The position numbers and the translations under genes were made by a program. Shown piece by piece: positions 6,929-13,484 of a stretch of 62,457 nt of DNA. The stretch is from a virus: the IMG/VR virus record IMGVR_UViG_3300021468_000003, positions 1 to 62,457 of that record; one strand, given 5' to 3'. The first letter of the stretch is position 1. The number at the start of each line of letters is the position of its first letter. The notes beneath the pieces were generated by a model. That model was given only the letters and a program-made list of their open reading frames with translations. It had not been told where the DNA came from and made no database searches.

Positions 6929-7298
6929 GGAGTTCCTCTCTTGCGTGAAGGACGTCTTCGGCAAGGAGTGGCGAGCCCGCCTTGAGTTCGAGTACACCCT
7001 CCTCGGGGTCGATGGCCTTGCGAGGAAGTGGGGCTTCCACTCTAACACAGTGCGTCGCTGGCTACGGAGGGAGGGCCTCCTCAAAGAGGGGCGCTGGGCG
7101 GTGAGGGGGATGTGTGTGGAGGAGATGGTGCGGGCCCTCGGAGGGGTTGGGGGCTTCCTCGAGAGAGGGGTCTCAGCAAAGAGGCTGGGGACGCTCCTCG
7201 GTCTTGGGAACACTGTTGTGAAGAGGTTGATAGTGGGGGAAGGATATGAGTACGACCCGAAAAGAAGAATATGGCGAAAATCCAATGACGTTCGTTGA
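6915..7298 (+). CDS. helix-turn-helix DNA-binding protein
   Basis: A 127-residue product starting at ATG 6915 inside the previous gene's end, behind GGAGTGC. Two HTH-like segments are visible: GVDGLARKWGFHSNTVRRWLRREG (near residues 33-56) and SAKRLGTLLGLGNTVVKRLIVGEG (near 90-115). It may regulate phage transcription or serve in replication initiation. No known regulator family is certain. It is basic and GC-rich like the DHH gene. Confidence 0.55.
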   Translation: MPRNKEFLSCVKDVFGKEWRARLEFEYTLLGVDGLARKWGFHSNTVRRWLRREGLLKEGRWAVRGMCVEEMVRALGGVGGFLERGVSAKRLGTLLGLGNTVVKRLIVGEGYEYDPKRRIWRKSNDVR

Positions 7299-7437
7299 TT
7301 ATCTCGTGCGCTTTTTCAAGCCTTACAAGGATCGCCCCAGGTTGCGGGAAGAGGTCGAGGAGGCGCTTGACCGCATTTTCGCAAACGGCGCCCCTGCTGG
7401 GGAGGGAATGTGCGTCCTCGATGAGTGCAAGAAGTGA
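7246..7437 (+). CDS. small hypothetical protein
   Basis: A 63-residue product. ATG 7246 follows GGGGGAAGG and the gene overlaps the HTH gene by 53 bases. The alternative ATG 7285 (MTFVDYLVRFFKPY) has no ribosome site. It is helical and charged and ends in MCVLDECKK. Function unknown. Confidence 0.4.
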   Translation: MSTTRKEEYGENPMTFVDYLVRFFKPYKDRPRLREEVEEALDRIFANGAPAGEGMCVLDECKK

Positions 7438-7478
7438 AGTGGGTAATGCCCCGTGGGTGCGGGGAGAAAGGAGAGAAG

Positions 7479-7673
7479 ATGACGAGGGAAGGATTTTTTC
7501 TCTGTGTGTTGTTAACATTCAGCGGGGTTGCTGTTTGCAGCGGAATGGGGTTCGTGGCTGACTTCCTCTGTTGGCTTTTAGGAGTGGAGAAGTGGCAACT
7601 GCTCGTTGGCAGCACCCTCGGTATGGTGGCGACTTTTCTTGTTGGTTGTGTAGCTTTGGGGGAGGATGTATGA
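7479..7673 (+). CDS. two-segment membrane protein
   Basis: A 64-residue product. ATG 7479 follows AAAGGAGAGAAG. Two hydrophobic stretches (FFLCVLLTFSGVAVCSGM; LVGSTLGMVATFLVGCVAL) flank a short WLLGVEKWQ linker, consistent with a hairpin of two membrane helices. ATGA-type overlap with the next gene. Holin-like size, but no proof. Confidence 0.5.
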   Translation: MTREGFFLCVLLTFSGVAVCSGMGFVADFLCWLLGVEKWQLLVGSTLGMVATFLVGCVALGEDV

Positions 7674-7933
7674 AGTGTGATAAGTGTGGTGGAGAGATGA
7701 AAGTCCTCTACTCTGCGTTGGAGAAGGGAATGTATAAGGAAAAGACCTTGTGGGCTTGTCCGAGGTGCGGGAGAAGGAGGACGGAAAAGCGGGAGTGGGA
7801 AGATGAGCGCTTTGTTGTGGATGGGGCCTTCCTAAGGGCTATTTGTAAGTTCGCAAAAGCGAGGAGGGGCGTTGTAATGTGTGAAGCGAGAGGGGTGACT
7901 TGCAAGTTCCAGTGTGTGAGGAGGTGGAAATGA
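7670..7933 (+). CDS. zinc-ribbon protein
   Basis: An 87-residue product beginning MKCDKCGGEMKVLYSA, with a second pair in WACPRCGRRR, the usual layout of transcription-elongation-factor-like zinc ribbons. A third cluster at the C-terminus (VMCEARGVTCKFQC) could bind a second metal. ATG 7670 overlaps the previous stop by four bases. Function unknown. Confidence 0.55.
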   Translation: MKCDKCGGEMKVLYSALEKGMYKEKTLWACPRCGRRRTEKREWEDERFVVDGAFLRAICKFAKARRGVVMCEARGVTCKFQCVRRWK

Positions 7934-8334
7934 ACCTTCTCTTAGCGGCCCTCTGCCTCTTAGGCGTGGTGCAAGGGATGGACGTGACTGTGACCGCCTA
8001 TACGTCGAGCGTGAGGGAGTGTGATGGTGACCCCTGGGTGACGGCGAGTGGGTACCGGCTGAGGAGGGGCGATGCTGTAGTTGCGGTAAGTCGTGACCTA
8101 GAGGCCGCAGGCCTGAAGATGGGCACCTGGCTCTACTTGGCCCTCCCGCAGGGAGAAGGGTGGTTCCGTGTAGAAGATAGGATGCACCCCCGATGGAGGA
8201 AGCGTGTCGATGTGTGGATGGGCACCTCCCGCAGAGATGCGCTCGCTTTCGGGAAGAGGAGGGGCCGTATCTACTTCATCGTAGGTGCTGATGAGCAATT
8301 TGTTCACGCACATTTTGCTAAGGAAGGAGGTTGA
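7930..8334 (+). CDS. exported 3D-domain (double-psi beta-barrel) protein
   Basis: A 134-residue product. ATG 7930 follows GTGAGGAGG. Residues 1-17 (MNLLLAALCLLGVVQGM) form a signal peptide. The body is a 3D domain, named for its conserved aspartates: VTAYTSSVRECDGDP, ASGYRLRRGDAVVAVSRDL, FRVEDRM and VDVWMGTSRRDALAFG. Such domains occur in bacterial and phage cell-wall-active proteins. Its position in the rightward arm, away from the endolysin, suggests wall remodelling other than lysis. Its last codons run through palindrome copy 2. Confidence 0.72.
   Translation: MNLLLAALCLLGVVQGMDVTVTAYTSSVRECDGDPWVTASGYRLRRGDAVVAVSRDLEAAGLKMGTWLYLALPQGEGWFRVEDRMHPRWRKRVDVWMGTSRRDALAFGKRRGRIYFIVGADEQFVHAHFAKEGG
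8294..8319 (+). repeat. 26-bp palindromic hairpin element, copy 2
   Basis: Left arm AGCAATTTGT, right arm ACATTTTGCT, 6-base centre TCACGC. It ends 16 bases before the next ATG and is followed at once by AAGGAAGGAGG. Unlike most other copies it lies inside the 3' end of the preceding gene, encoding part of its C-terminus. Confidence 0.8.
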
Positions 8335-8335
8335 A

Positions 8336-8695
8336 ATGTTCTACAGGTTATGTTTGGACTGCAGAAACGGGAAGGAGGGAGCCTTGAGTGATCGTGAACT
8401 CTGCGAGCGGTTCATGGACGCCCTCGTGAAGGTGCTGGATGTGAAGGAGGTTGGCCGTGTGGTATGTGAAGTTGGCGGCCCCGCCTGGAATGGGCTCCCG
8501 CCTGGGGTGAGTATTGCCTCCCTCTACGTGGAGAGCGGCTCCCAGCTGCACACTTGGCCCGAAGATGGGAAGTTCTACCTTGACGTGACGTCGTGCAAGC
8601 GCTTCGCTGGTGGGCCCGTAGTTGCATTAGTTGAGAATTGGTTCGGGGCTGAAGTCGAAGTGAGGTTCGCCTCAAGTGAGGTCCTTGATAGCTGA
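8336..8695 (+). CDS. S-adenosylmethionine-decarboxylase-like (SpeD) protein
   Basis: A 119-residue product; ATG 8336 follows AAGGAAGGAGG. The central segment ASLYVESGSQLHTWPE, followed by FYLDVTSC and a hydrophobic helix, matches bacterial SpeD, whose core reads ...SESHxxxHTWPE... with DxFxC after it. SpeD normally self-cleaves at the Ser of SESH to make a pyruvoyl group; here the aligned residues are V-E-S-G, so Ser and His are displaced. It may be a non-decarboxylating or neofunctionalised homologue. It is the last gene of the rightward arm and overlaps the opposite-strand endolysin gene by 24 bases. Confidence 0.6.
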   Translation: MFYRLCLDCRNGKEGALSDRELCERFMDALVKVLDVKEVGRVVCEVGGPAWNGLPPGVSIASLYVESGSQLHTWPEDGKFYLDVTSCKRFAGGPVVALVENWFGAEVEVRFASSEVLDS

Positions 8696-9298
8696 GGGGT
8701 CTGTGTAAAAGACATGGTTCCCGAACCTCCCTAGACGATGGAGCTTGAGCCACCACCCGTGGGGCTTGAATGAGGTTGCGTGGTAGTAAAGTGGCCGCCC
8801 CACAAAATCTTCGAAAAGGTCAAGGTAAATGTTTGTGGCGATGCCAAAGTGTTCCTGCCAAATGGTGTCTTTGGTGCGCCACCTCCTTATCATTGCCTTC
8901 ACCCTCGGCTTCGATGAAAAACATGTGAACTGGTTTGGGGCCAACATCACTCCTCTCCACCCAACCCCGAAGTACCTCTTCCTCACCTCTACTCTGTTCC
9001 TCACCGTAAGTCCCACTCCTACCTTACTCTCCCAAGGCTCGCCCTCTGCTTCTCCGATCAACAACATTGTAAGCAGCTCGAGGTCACTGTATCTGTTGAA
9101 AACCGCCGTTTGTTTGTCGCACACCCTCCCCTTCATGGCACGCTCCAACCTAGACGCTGAAAGCTCGATATATTGGATGGCATCGTTGACTTCTTGAGTT
9201 GGCTCTTTGAGCTTGGTGGACGCAGTTGCGAGCCTGCGGCAGGCGAGTCTGAGCATTTGGGCCGTGTTCCCGACATGGTGTTTTTCTTCCTGCTTCAT
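8672..9298 (-). CDS. endolysin, SleB-type cell wall hydrolase
   Basis: The 208-residue product contains the SleB/CwlJ hydrolase signature: LLTMLLIGEAEGEPWESKVGVGLTVRNRV, then a fold continuing to PLYYHATSFKPHGWW. The first Glu of GEAEGE is the expected catalytic acid. These enzymes cleave the peptidoglycan glycan strand. The first 60 residues form a helical, charged region with no signal peptide, so release would depend on a holin. It is the last gene of the leftward arm and directly follows three small membrane proteins, a standard lysis cassette. Confidence 0.8.
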   Translation of the reverse strand: MKQEEKHHVGNTAQMLRLACRRLATASTKLKEPTQEVNDAIQYIELSASRLERAMKGRVCDKQTAVFNRYSDLELLTMLLIGEAEGEPWESKVGVGLTVRNRVEVRKRYFGVGWRGVMLAPNQFTCFSSKPRVKAMIRRWRTKDTIWQEHFGIATNIYLDLFEDFVGRPLYYHATSFKPHGWWLKLHRLGRFGNHVFYTDPSAIKDLT

Positions 9299-9645
9299 CC
9301 CTCCCTCTCAACATCTACGGAAGCAATGTTTAACTTTGTGAGGATTGCCTGTACCATTCCTTTGACAGCGCAGATGTCTCCTTTCAGTTCCTTCCTTGTT
9401 GATGCGAGTTCCGTCTTCACTTCGTGTTTAAACTCCTCAAACTTTTCCTCAAGCCTATTTATTGTTTGGTCTCTCATCTCTAAATCCTTCTCGTGTAAGG
9501 CTTCAACTTTCTCTTGCATGTCTGCACATGCTCTCCTCATGTTTTTGCAGTCTTCCTTGAAGACAAATGTCCTCTTGAGAAGAGCTGCAACTGTGATAAA
9601 AACTGAAACGATTCCTATTGCTCCAGTAACGACCCAGTCTACCAT
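9295..9645 (-). CDS. membrane-anchored coiled-coil protein (lysis cassette)
   Basis: A 116-residue product with one N-terminal transmembrane helix (VVTGAIGIVSVFITVAALL, about residues 5-24) followed by a long charged coiled coil (QEKVEALHEKDLEMRDQTINRLEEKFEEF). It overlaps the endolysin start by four bases. The architecture resembles haemolysin-XhlA-like or spanin-like phage proteins. A lysis accessory role is inferred from position. Confidence 0.6.
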   Translation of the reverse strand: MVDWVVTGAIGIVSVFITVAALLKRTFVFKEDCKNMRRACADMQEKVEALHEKDLEMRDQTINRLEEKFEEFKHEVKTELASTRKELKGDICAVKGMVQAILTKLNIASVDVEREG

Positions 9646-9646
9646 T

Positions 9647-9811
9647 TTACTTCTTACCTGCCTGGTTTGCTAGTTTGTAATAGCCAAGCGCTGTAATCGC
9701 TATATACATCCAGTCCTGTGCTGTTATCTTTCCTGTTCCGCAGAGTATACTTCCAGCTATAAGAACCAGGATAGTGACCCAAAACTTGCGAAGATGTTTT
9801 GTCCAGTGCAT
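9647..9811 (-). CDS. small membrane protein, holin candidate
   Basis: A 54-codon ORF with ATG at 9811 behind GGAGGTTGAA, ending at TAA two bases before the next gene. The translation begins MHWTKHLRKFWVTILVLIAG and has one or two hydrophobic helices (VTILVLIAGSILCG; MYIAITALGYYKLA) and a basic tail (NQAGKK). Its size and place directly upstream of the coiled-coil protein and endolysin fit a holin. Confidence 0.55.
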   Translation of the reverse strand: MHWTKHLRKFWVTILVLIAGSILCGTGKITAQDWMYIAITALGYYKLANQAGKK

Positions 9812-9812
9812 T

Positions 9813-10028
9813 TCAACCTCCAAAACGGATGATGACCCCGATCATGAACCCTACAATAAATTCAACGACGTCGCCTACGGTTGCAACGGGGTTTTCCGGT
9901 TCCTTGACCTCGTAAATTGTGTAACCGATGACGATGATGATGCCCAAATAAAACGGGATGATTGCAGCCAACGCCCCCAGGGTAGCGTGCCCCACTGATC
10001 GCTTGTCATCAAACAGATATGTCTTCAC
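9813..10028 (-). CDS. two-helix membrane protein, holin candidate
   Basis: A 71-residue product. I place the start at GTG 10028, behind GAGAGAGGAA, rather than a further-upstream TTG. Two membrane segments (ATLGALAAIIPFYLGIIIVIGYTIY; VVEFIVGFMIGVIIRF) enclose a short acidic loop (EVKEPENP). It precedes the other lysis-cassette genes and may be the holin or antiholin. Confidence 0.55.
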   Translation of the reverse strand: MKTYLFDDKRSVGHATLGALAAIIPFYLGIIIVIGYTIYEVKEPENPVATVGDVVEFIVGFMIGVIIRFGG

Positions 10029-10275
10029 TTCCTCTCTCCATCTCTTGACGCATCTTTCCTTCGAGGTGGGCAATCTCCCTCTTCAAGTGTTCCCTTGCGA
10101 GGTAGTAGGCCATCTGAGCTAAGGAGTTGTCCACGTAGACTCCCTGCACTTCGCCCTCAAGCCTGATTTCTGCCTCCCCTTTGGTGGTTTCGAACTTCCT
10201 GAGTTGTTCGTACAGCCTCTGTATGTCTTTCTCTTCTCCGCAATTGCTACATCTTGCTATGCTTACATTTTTCAT
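10009..10275 (-). CDS. hypothetical protein with N-terminal CxxC
   Basis: An 88-residue product beginning with a CSNCGEE knuckle, then helical and charged (RLYEQLRKFETTKGEAEIRLEGEV). Only one Cys pair is present, so a single protein would need a partner or dimer to bind zinc. It overlaps the preceding gene by four bases and the next by 20. Function unknown. Confidence 0.5.
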   Translation of the reverse strand: MKNVSIARCSNCGEEKDIQRLYEQLRKFETTKGEAEIRLEGEVQGVYVDNSLAQMAYYLAREHLKREIAHLEGKMRQEMERGSEDISV

Positions 10276-10523
10276 TGCTCATCTCCTGTAGTTTTGTGGT
10301 TTAATCCAAAGAAACTTATCACTTTAGAAGCTACATTTTCTATTTCATCAACGTAACATTTAGGACAAGTTATTGCCATATTTACACAATCACCACAATG
10401 ACCTTTGGATTCTGCATCCTCCTTTAGTTCCTCCCATTTTTCTTTCCAATTCTCTAAAGTAAAACCGTCATAAGTCAAAAGACTTGCTATTATAAGTTCT
10501 TTTAAATCCATATTGCTCACCAC
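10272..10523 (-). CDS. small Cys-containing hypothetical protein
   Basis: An 83-residue product. GTG 10523 overlaps the upstream stop and sits 7 bases after GGAG; ATG 10511 (MDLKELIIASLLTYDGF) is the alternative. The middle carries CGDCVNMAITCPKC, two Cys pairs suited to zinc. AT-rich relative to its neighbours. Function unknown. Confidence 0.45.
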   Translation of the reverse strand: MVSNMDLKELIIASLLTYDGFTLENWKEKWEELKEDAESKGHCGDCVNMAITCPKCYVDEIENVASKVISFFGLNHKTTGDEQ

Positions 10524-10711
10524 TAACTTGCTCCTCTTCGGGTTAACAGTGGGAGTATATATGTGCATGCCACCACACCCGATTTTAAGGCTATATAGCC
10601 ACCTTGGTGATTTCGGCTGTAGTACCTTCCACCACCACAGTGGTAACACCAAGGCCGTGTTCTCCCTTGTGTGGTAGGGTCGCTGGTTAGGCGTCTTTCT
10701 TTTTCTGGCAC
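10523..10711 (-). CDS. small ORF with CYHCGGG motif
   Basis: A 62-codon ORF. GTG 10711 lies 7 bases from AAAGGAG and the stop TAG overlaps the next GTG start, which is how real neighbours here are spaced. Product begins PEKERRLTSDPTTQGRTRP, then CYHCGGGRYYSRN. Its Gly/Cys-rich segment could be a small metal knuckle. Low to moderate confidence. Confidence 0.4.
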   Translation of the reverse strand: MPEKERRLTSDPTTQGRTRPWCYHCGGGRYYSRNHQGGYIALKSGVVACTYILPLLTRRGAS

Positions 10712-10723
10712 GCACTTGCTCCT

Positions 10724-10903
10724 TTAATGTAGACTGGCCAGTGGTTGCAAACCCACGGGACGCCGGCCTTCTGCCTCCACTGAGGGGGATTCCCGACCAC
10801 TAGGGTCTAGCCAGGCCTTTTCAATTACAAGCTCGTTTTTATCATCGTTAACTGCTTCATAATCAACGATACAAGGTTTGCCTCTTCTTCTCTTTATCTT
10901 CAC
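10724..10903 (-). CDS. possible small basic protein
   Basis: A 59-codon ORF from GTG 10903 (GGGAG eight bases upstream) to TAA 10724-10726. The N-terminus is basic (KIKRRRGKPC) and then acidic (VNDDKNELVIEKAWLDPSG). The last 20 codons look unstructured. It may be a real coupled gene or chance. Confidence 0.35.
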   Translation of the reverse strand: MKIKRRRGKPCIVDYEAVNDDKNELVIEKAWLDPSGRESPSVEAEGRRPVGLQPLASLH

Positions 10904-10917
10904 CTTGTTCTCCCTGA

Positions 10918-10987
10918 TGGAGCGGGCAACCGGACGAGTTGAACGTCCACATCACCTTGGAGGATGATGCCCAACCGTGGAGCCCGC
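10918..10987 (-). other. structured sequence resembling a degenerate tRNA
   Basis: On the minus strand the ends pair as GCGGGC/GCCCGC followed by TCCA. A 5-bp stem GGACG/CGTCC encloses the 7-base loop TTCAACT, which looks like a T-arm, and a TCATC/GGTGA stem encloses CTCCAA. The D-arm is poor, the central loop has six bases and three extra bases follow the T-arm, so it is not a functional tRNA by eye. A decayed tRNA or another structured RNA is possible. Confidence 0.2.
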
Positions 10988-10988
10988 C

Positions 10989-11294
10989 TTAATCCTTCTT
11001 CTGTAACAACCCAGCCACTATTGGCAATGCTATCTGCACCAGTTGTAACCATCCTCCACCTCCTGCACTACCAACTATGCCTGCAATCACGTTCATTACG
11101 TCCTTGACTTGTAGCTCACCGAGGTTGATACCTTGCTGATCCAGCAACTTGGCAATGGCGCTCAAGTCCAGTCCTTGCGGCTGGGCATAGAACTGTTGCT
11201 CACCAATCTTGATAGACCTGACTTGAGCTTCATCAGGAATATCCAACTGAGTCGAAATCACATGTGTAATTGTTATTTGTGCTTCTTGAGCCAT
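10989..11294 (-). CDS. hypothetical protein with hydrophobic C-terminus
   Basis: A 101-residue product behind GAGGTATA. The N-terminal part is a beta-strand pattern. Residues 66-100 are Gly/Ala/Val-rich and hydrophobic (VMNVIAGIVGSAGGGGWLQLVQIALPIVAGLL), possibly one or two membrane helices. It shares a one-base stop/start junction with the next gene upstream. Possibly virion- or lysis-related by position. Confidence 0.5.
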   Translation of the reverse strand: MAQEAQITITHVISTQLDIPDEAQVRSIKIGEQQFYAQPQGLDLSAIAKLLDQQGINLGELQVKDVMNVIAGIVGSAGGGGWLQLVQIALPIVAGLLQKKD

Positions 11295-11605
11295 TATACC
11301 TCCCTCACAACTAAATGAAACTTATCCCAGACAATCCCATCAGTATTTGCTGAATCATACACCACAAGCCACACAACGTAGTGACCTTCTTCAAGCCCAA
11401 CACCCCCTAGATCTAGGACAACTTCACCTGTGGTTGATGGAGTAGTCCAGTCAAACGCTGAAGGATAATCCTGGGAGCTTATGGTTGTGTCATCCACAAC
11501 AAGTTCCATCTTCGTCACTGACGACAGATCGACAGCTTCGTCATCTGCCTTCAGTAACAGGTTTATCTCATTATCACGGTCATTATAGACTATCTCAGTT
11601 ATCAT
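11294..11605 (-). CDS. hypothetical beta-rich protein of the fibre region
   Basis: A 103-residue product with alternating strands (NLLLKADDEAVDLSSVTKMELVV; GHYVVWLVVYD; DKFHLVV). This layout resembles immunoglobulin-like or BppU-type baseplate/fibre accessory domains. It lies between fibre-like genes. Function inferred from context only. Confidence 0.45.
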   Translation of the reverse strand: MITEIVYNDRDNEINLLLKADDEAVDLSSVTKMELVVDDTTISSQDYPSAFDWTTPSTTGEVVLDLGGVGLEEGHYVVWLVVYDSANTDGIVWDKFHLVVREV

Positions 11606-11614
11606 AATTCACCC

Positions 11615-12421
11615 TTAGTCTAAGCTCACGTCGAAGTCTCCAGCAGCAAATCTGTACGTGTCGCCATCTCCCACTGACTGGTCGGTGACTCCATTATCGT
11701 AGAAGAGCATGTTACCTGCCGAGGATGCGTCAACGAGAGCTGTTGCTACTATTGTCCCCCAAGAACCTCCTGATGCAGGACCGAGGTCTATGTTGTCGTC
11801 GTTGTCTGTTGTGCCTCCGCTGGCTGTTCCCCAAGTTGGCGCTGAACCTCCGTTTGGGTTGACTAACTTTCTTGCATAACCATTTCCTGATGGCTCAGTA
11901 ATGGTAGAACCTGTGTCATTGTCACTAATCGTAGCAGTTGTAAGCGCAACATATGTAGATGGAGCAGAATATGACTGGTTGCGGAAAGCAAAGTCAAGGA
12001 GCTTATTAGCAAGGTAATCTGAGATATACCCGCTGCTGAACTCAACGTAGACTTCCCCTGATGCAACAGATGGGGTATTCCCGTTTACAACAGTCTTAGA
12101 TGAAGCTAGAGACCCGTGGGCAAGCATGTTCCCACTTGTTGCTGCATCAAAAAGTGCCCAGTGGGTGATTGTGCCCCAGTCTCCTGTCGCTTGGTCAAAT
12201 GTCACGTCTGCATTTTGTGTGACTCTCCTAGAAGAGGCTGCCCCAAAGGTTATCGCTTTTCTACTATACCCGTTTCCTGATGGCTCCGCCAAACCGGAGG
12301 CATCATCCAGTGGGTCAGCTGTTGACAGCCCCAAGTAAACAGTGGTTGGAGGACTGTAAGCGTCCTGATTGAGGACATGATTTAGGAGTTTATCTTCAAG
12401 GTAATTGGCTATAGATCCCAT
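11615..12421 (-). CDS. fibre-associated protein with two tandem copies of one domain
   Basis: The 268-residue product consists of two homologous halves. The first begins NYLEDKLLNHVLNQ and the second DYLANKLLDFAFRNQ (near residue 136). Both continue with Y-x-PTTVYLGLST-like and EPSGNGYSRK/EPSGNGYARK segments and end with WGTI...A..DA.S.GNML. Single-copy versions of this domain are common in phage tail-fibre regions, often as the adhesin or a fibre cap. Internal duplication is directly visible. Confidence 0.6.
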   Translation of the reverse strand: MGSIANYLEDKLLNHVLNQDAYSPPTTVYLGLSTADPLDDASGLAEPSGNGYSRKAITFGAASSRRVTQNADVTFDQATGDWGTITHWALFDAATSGNMLAHGSLASSKTVVNGNTPSVASGEVYVEFSSGYISDYLANKLLDFAFRNQSYSAPSTYVALTTATISDNDTGSTITEPSGNGYARKLVNPNGGSAPTWGTASGGTTDNDDNIDLGPASGGSWGTIVATALVDASSAGNMLFYDNGVTDQSVGDGDTYRFAAGDFDVSLD

Positions 12422-12422
12422 C

Positions 12423-13484
12423 TTAAATCTCCTCTATCGTTCTTGTCTGAGTTAAGGATTCTATCGTTCTTGTTTGAGTTAAGGATTCAATTGTTGTATC
12501 TATAATTAAGCCCAATCCTGTTGTAACCAGGTTGATTGCGCTTGTTAGTGTTTGTGCATCTATGTCAGCAGTTGCCTGTTTGAGGACGGCTAAAAGTGCC
12601 TCTGATGTGGTTGTCTCTGCTTGGATGGATGCGGTTAGCAAGTGAATAATCGTGAGTGCTGCTTCGGCTGTAGCTGTCGAAACTGCGATCTGCGCTTGTC
12701 CTAGTTTCACGATCACAAGATCAACGTCATTTGAGGTAGCTGTAGCAACTTGGATGGATGCTGAAAGAGAGTAGAGAAGCCCCAAAATAGCTGAACTCGT
12801 GATTATTTGTGCTTGGACGTCCGCTTGGCCTGTACGTGTGACCGCAAGGATTGGTTCTGATGAAGTTGTTTGTGCCAGGACGTTGGCAATAGCTGTTATT
12901 ATCCCTGCAATTGAAAGCTCTACTGAGTCAGAGGCAAATGTCTGAGCGTTGATGACTGCTGCTAATTCTCTGATGACGTTCAGACCGGCGGTGCTTGTAG
13001 TTGTTTCTGCTAAGATGTTTGCAACACCAGTAACCAGTCCACTGACAAGCAGTTCTACATCGTCTGGAGTAGCTGTTTGTGTTTGGATGTCTACTACAAC
13101 ACCTCTTATAATTTCAAGAAGTGCTGATGATGTTGTGCTTTGGCTGAGAATGCTTGCTAGAGCTGTTCGCAGGATGTTCAATGCAATAGTCGATGTATTC
13201 GAAACAGCTTGAATGTCTGCGATAGCTGTTAGAAGCAGGCTCAGATCTGGAGTTGAAGTTGCTGTTTGTGTTTGAATCGAAGCTGATAACTTCCTCAGAA
13301 CAGCTAAGACAGCGTCATTTGTGTCTGTTGAAGCTTGGATATCTGCACTTCCAGTTATTACCCCTCCTCCAGCCTCCTCATAATACGTCTTTACCTGCCC
13401 CCAGACAAGGCTGTACCCATCAGGAGGTTCTTCGTCCTGTCGTATGAGTTGTCCCCAAGCTAATATGTAATCAACGTAAGCCAT
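12423..13484 (-). CDS. repetitive fibre/stalk protein
   Basis: The 353-residue product opens with a Trp-rich head (WGQLIRQDEEPPDGYSLVWGQV) and then about ten copies of a roughly 26-residue repeat with the core A(S/D/N)I(Q/L)(A/T)QT.TS followed by an LL..L segment. The C-terminus repeats TIESLTQTR twice, reflecting a 27-bp tandem DNA repeat near 12,430-12,490. Ser/Thr/Ala-rich helical repeats suggest an elongated trimeric stalk. No enzymatic motif. Confidence 0.55.
   Translation of the reverse strand: MAYVDYILAWGQLIRQDEEPPDGYSLVWGQVKTYYEEAGGGVITGSADIQASTDTNDAVLAVLRKLSASIQTQTATSTPDLSLLLTAIADIQAVSNTSTIALNILRTALASILSQSTTSSALLEIIRGVVVDIQTQTATPDDVELLVSGLVTGVANILAETTTSTAGLNVIRELAAVINAQTFASDSVELSIAGIITAIANVLAQTTSSEPILAVTRTGQADVQAQIITSSAILGLLYSLSASIQVATATSNDVDLVIVKLGQAQIAVSTATAEAALTIIHLLTASIQAETTTSEALLAVLKQATADIDAQTLTSAINLVTTGLGLIIDTTIESLTQTRTIESLTQTRTIEEI

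Noticed and set aside
8285-8335. N-terminal extension of the SpeD-like protein through palindrome copy 2
   Set aside because: AAGGAAGGAGG is placed for ATG 8336; the extension is simply the palindrome in an open frame. The same was rejected for the portal (34,867-34,911) and MazG-like (2,160-2,195) genes.
10918-10987. Functional tRNA
   Set aside because: T-arm and acceptor ends look right, but the anticodon loop has six bases, the D-arm is poor and extra bases follow the T-arm. Kept only as a structured sequence.
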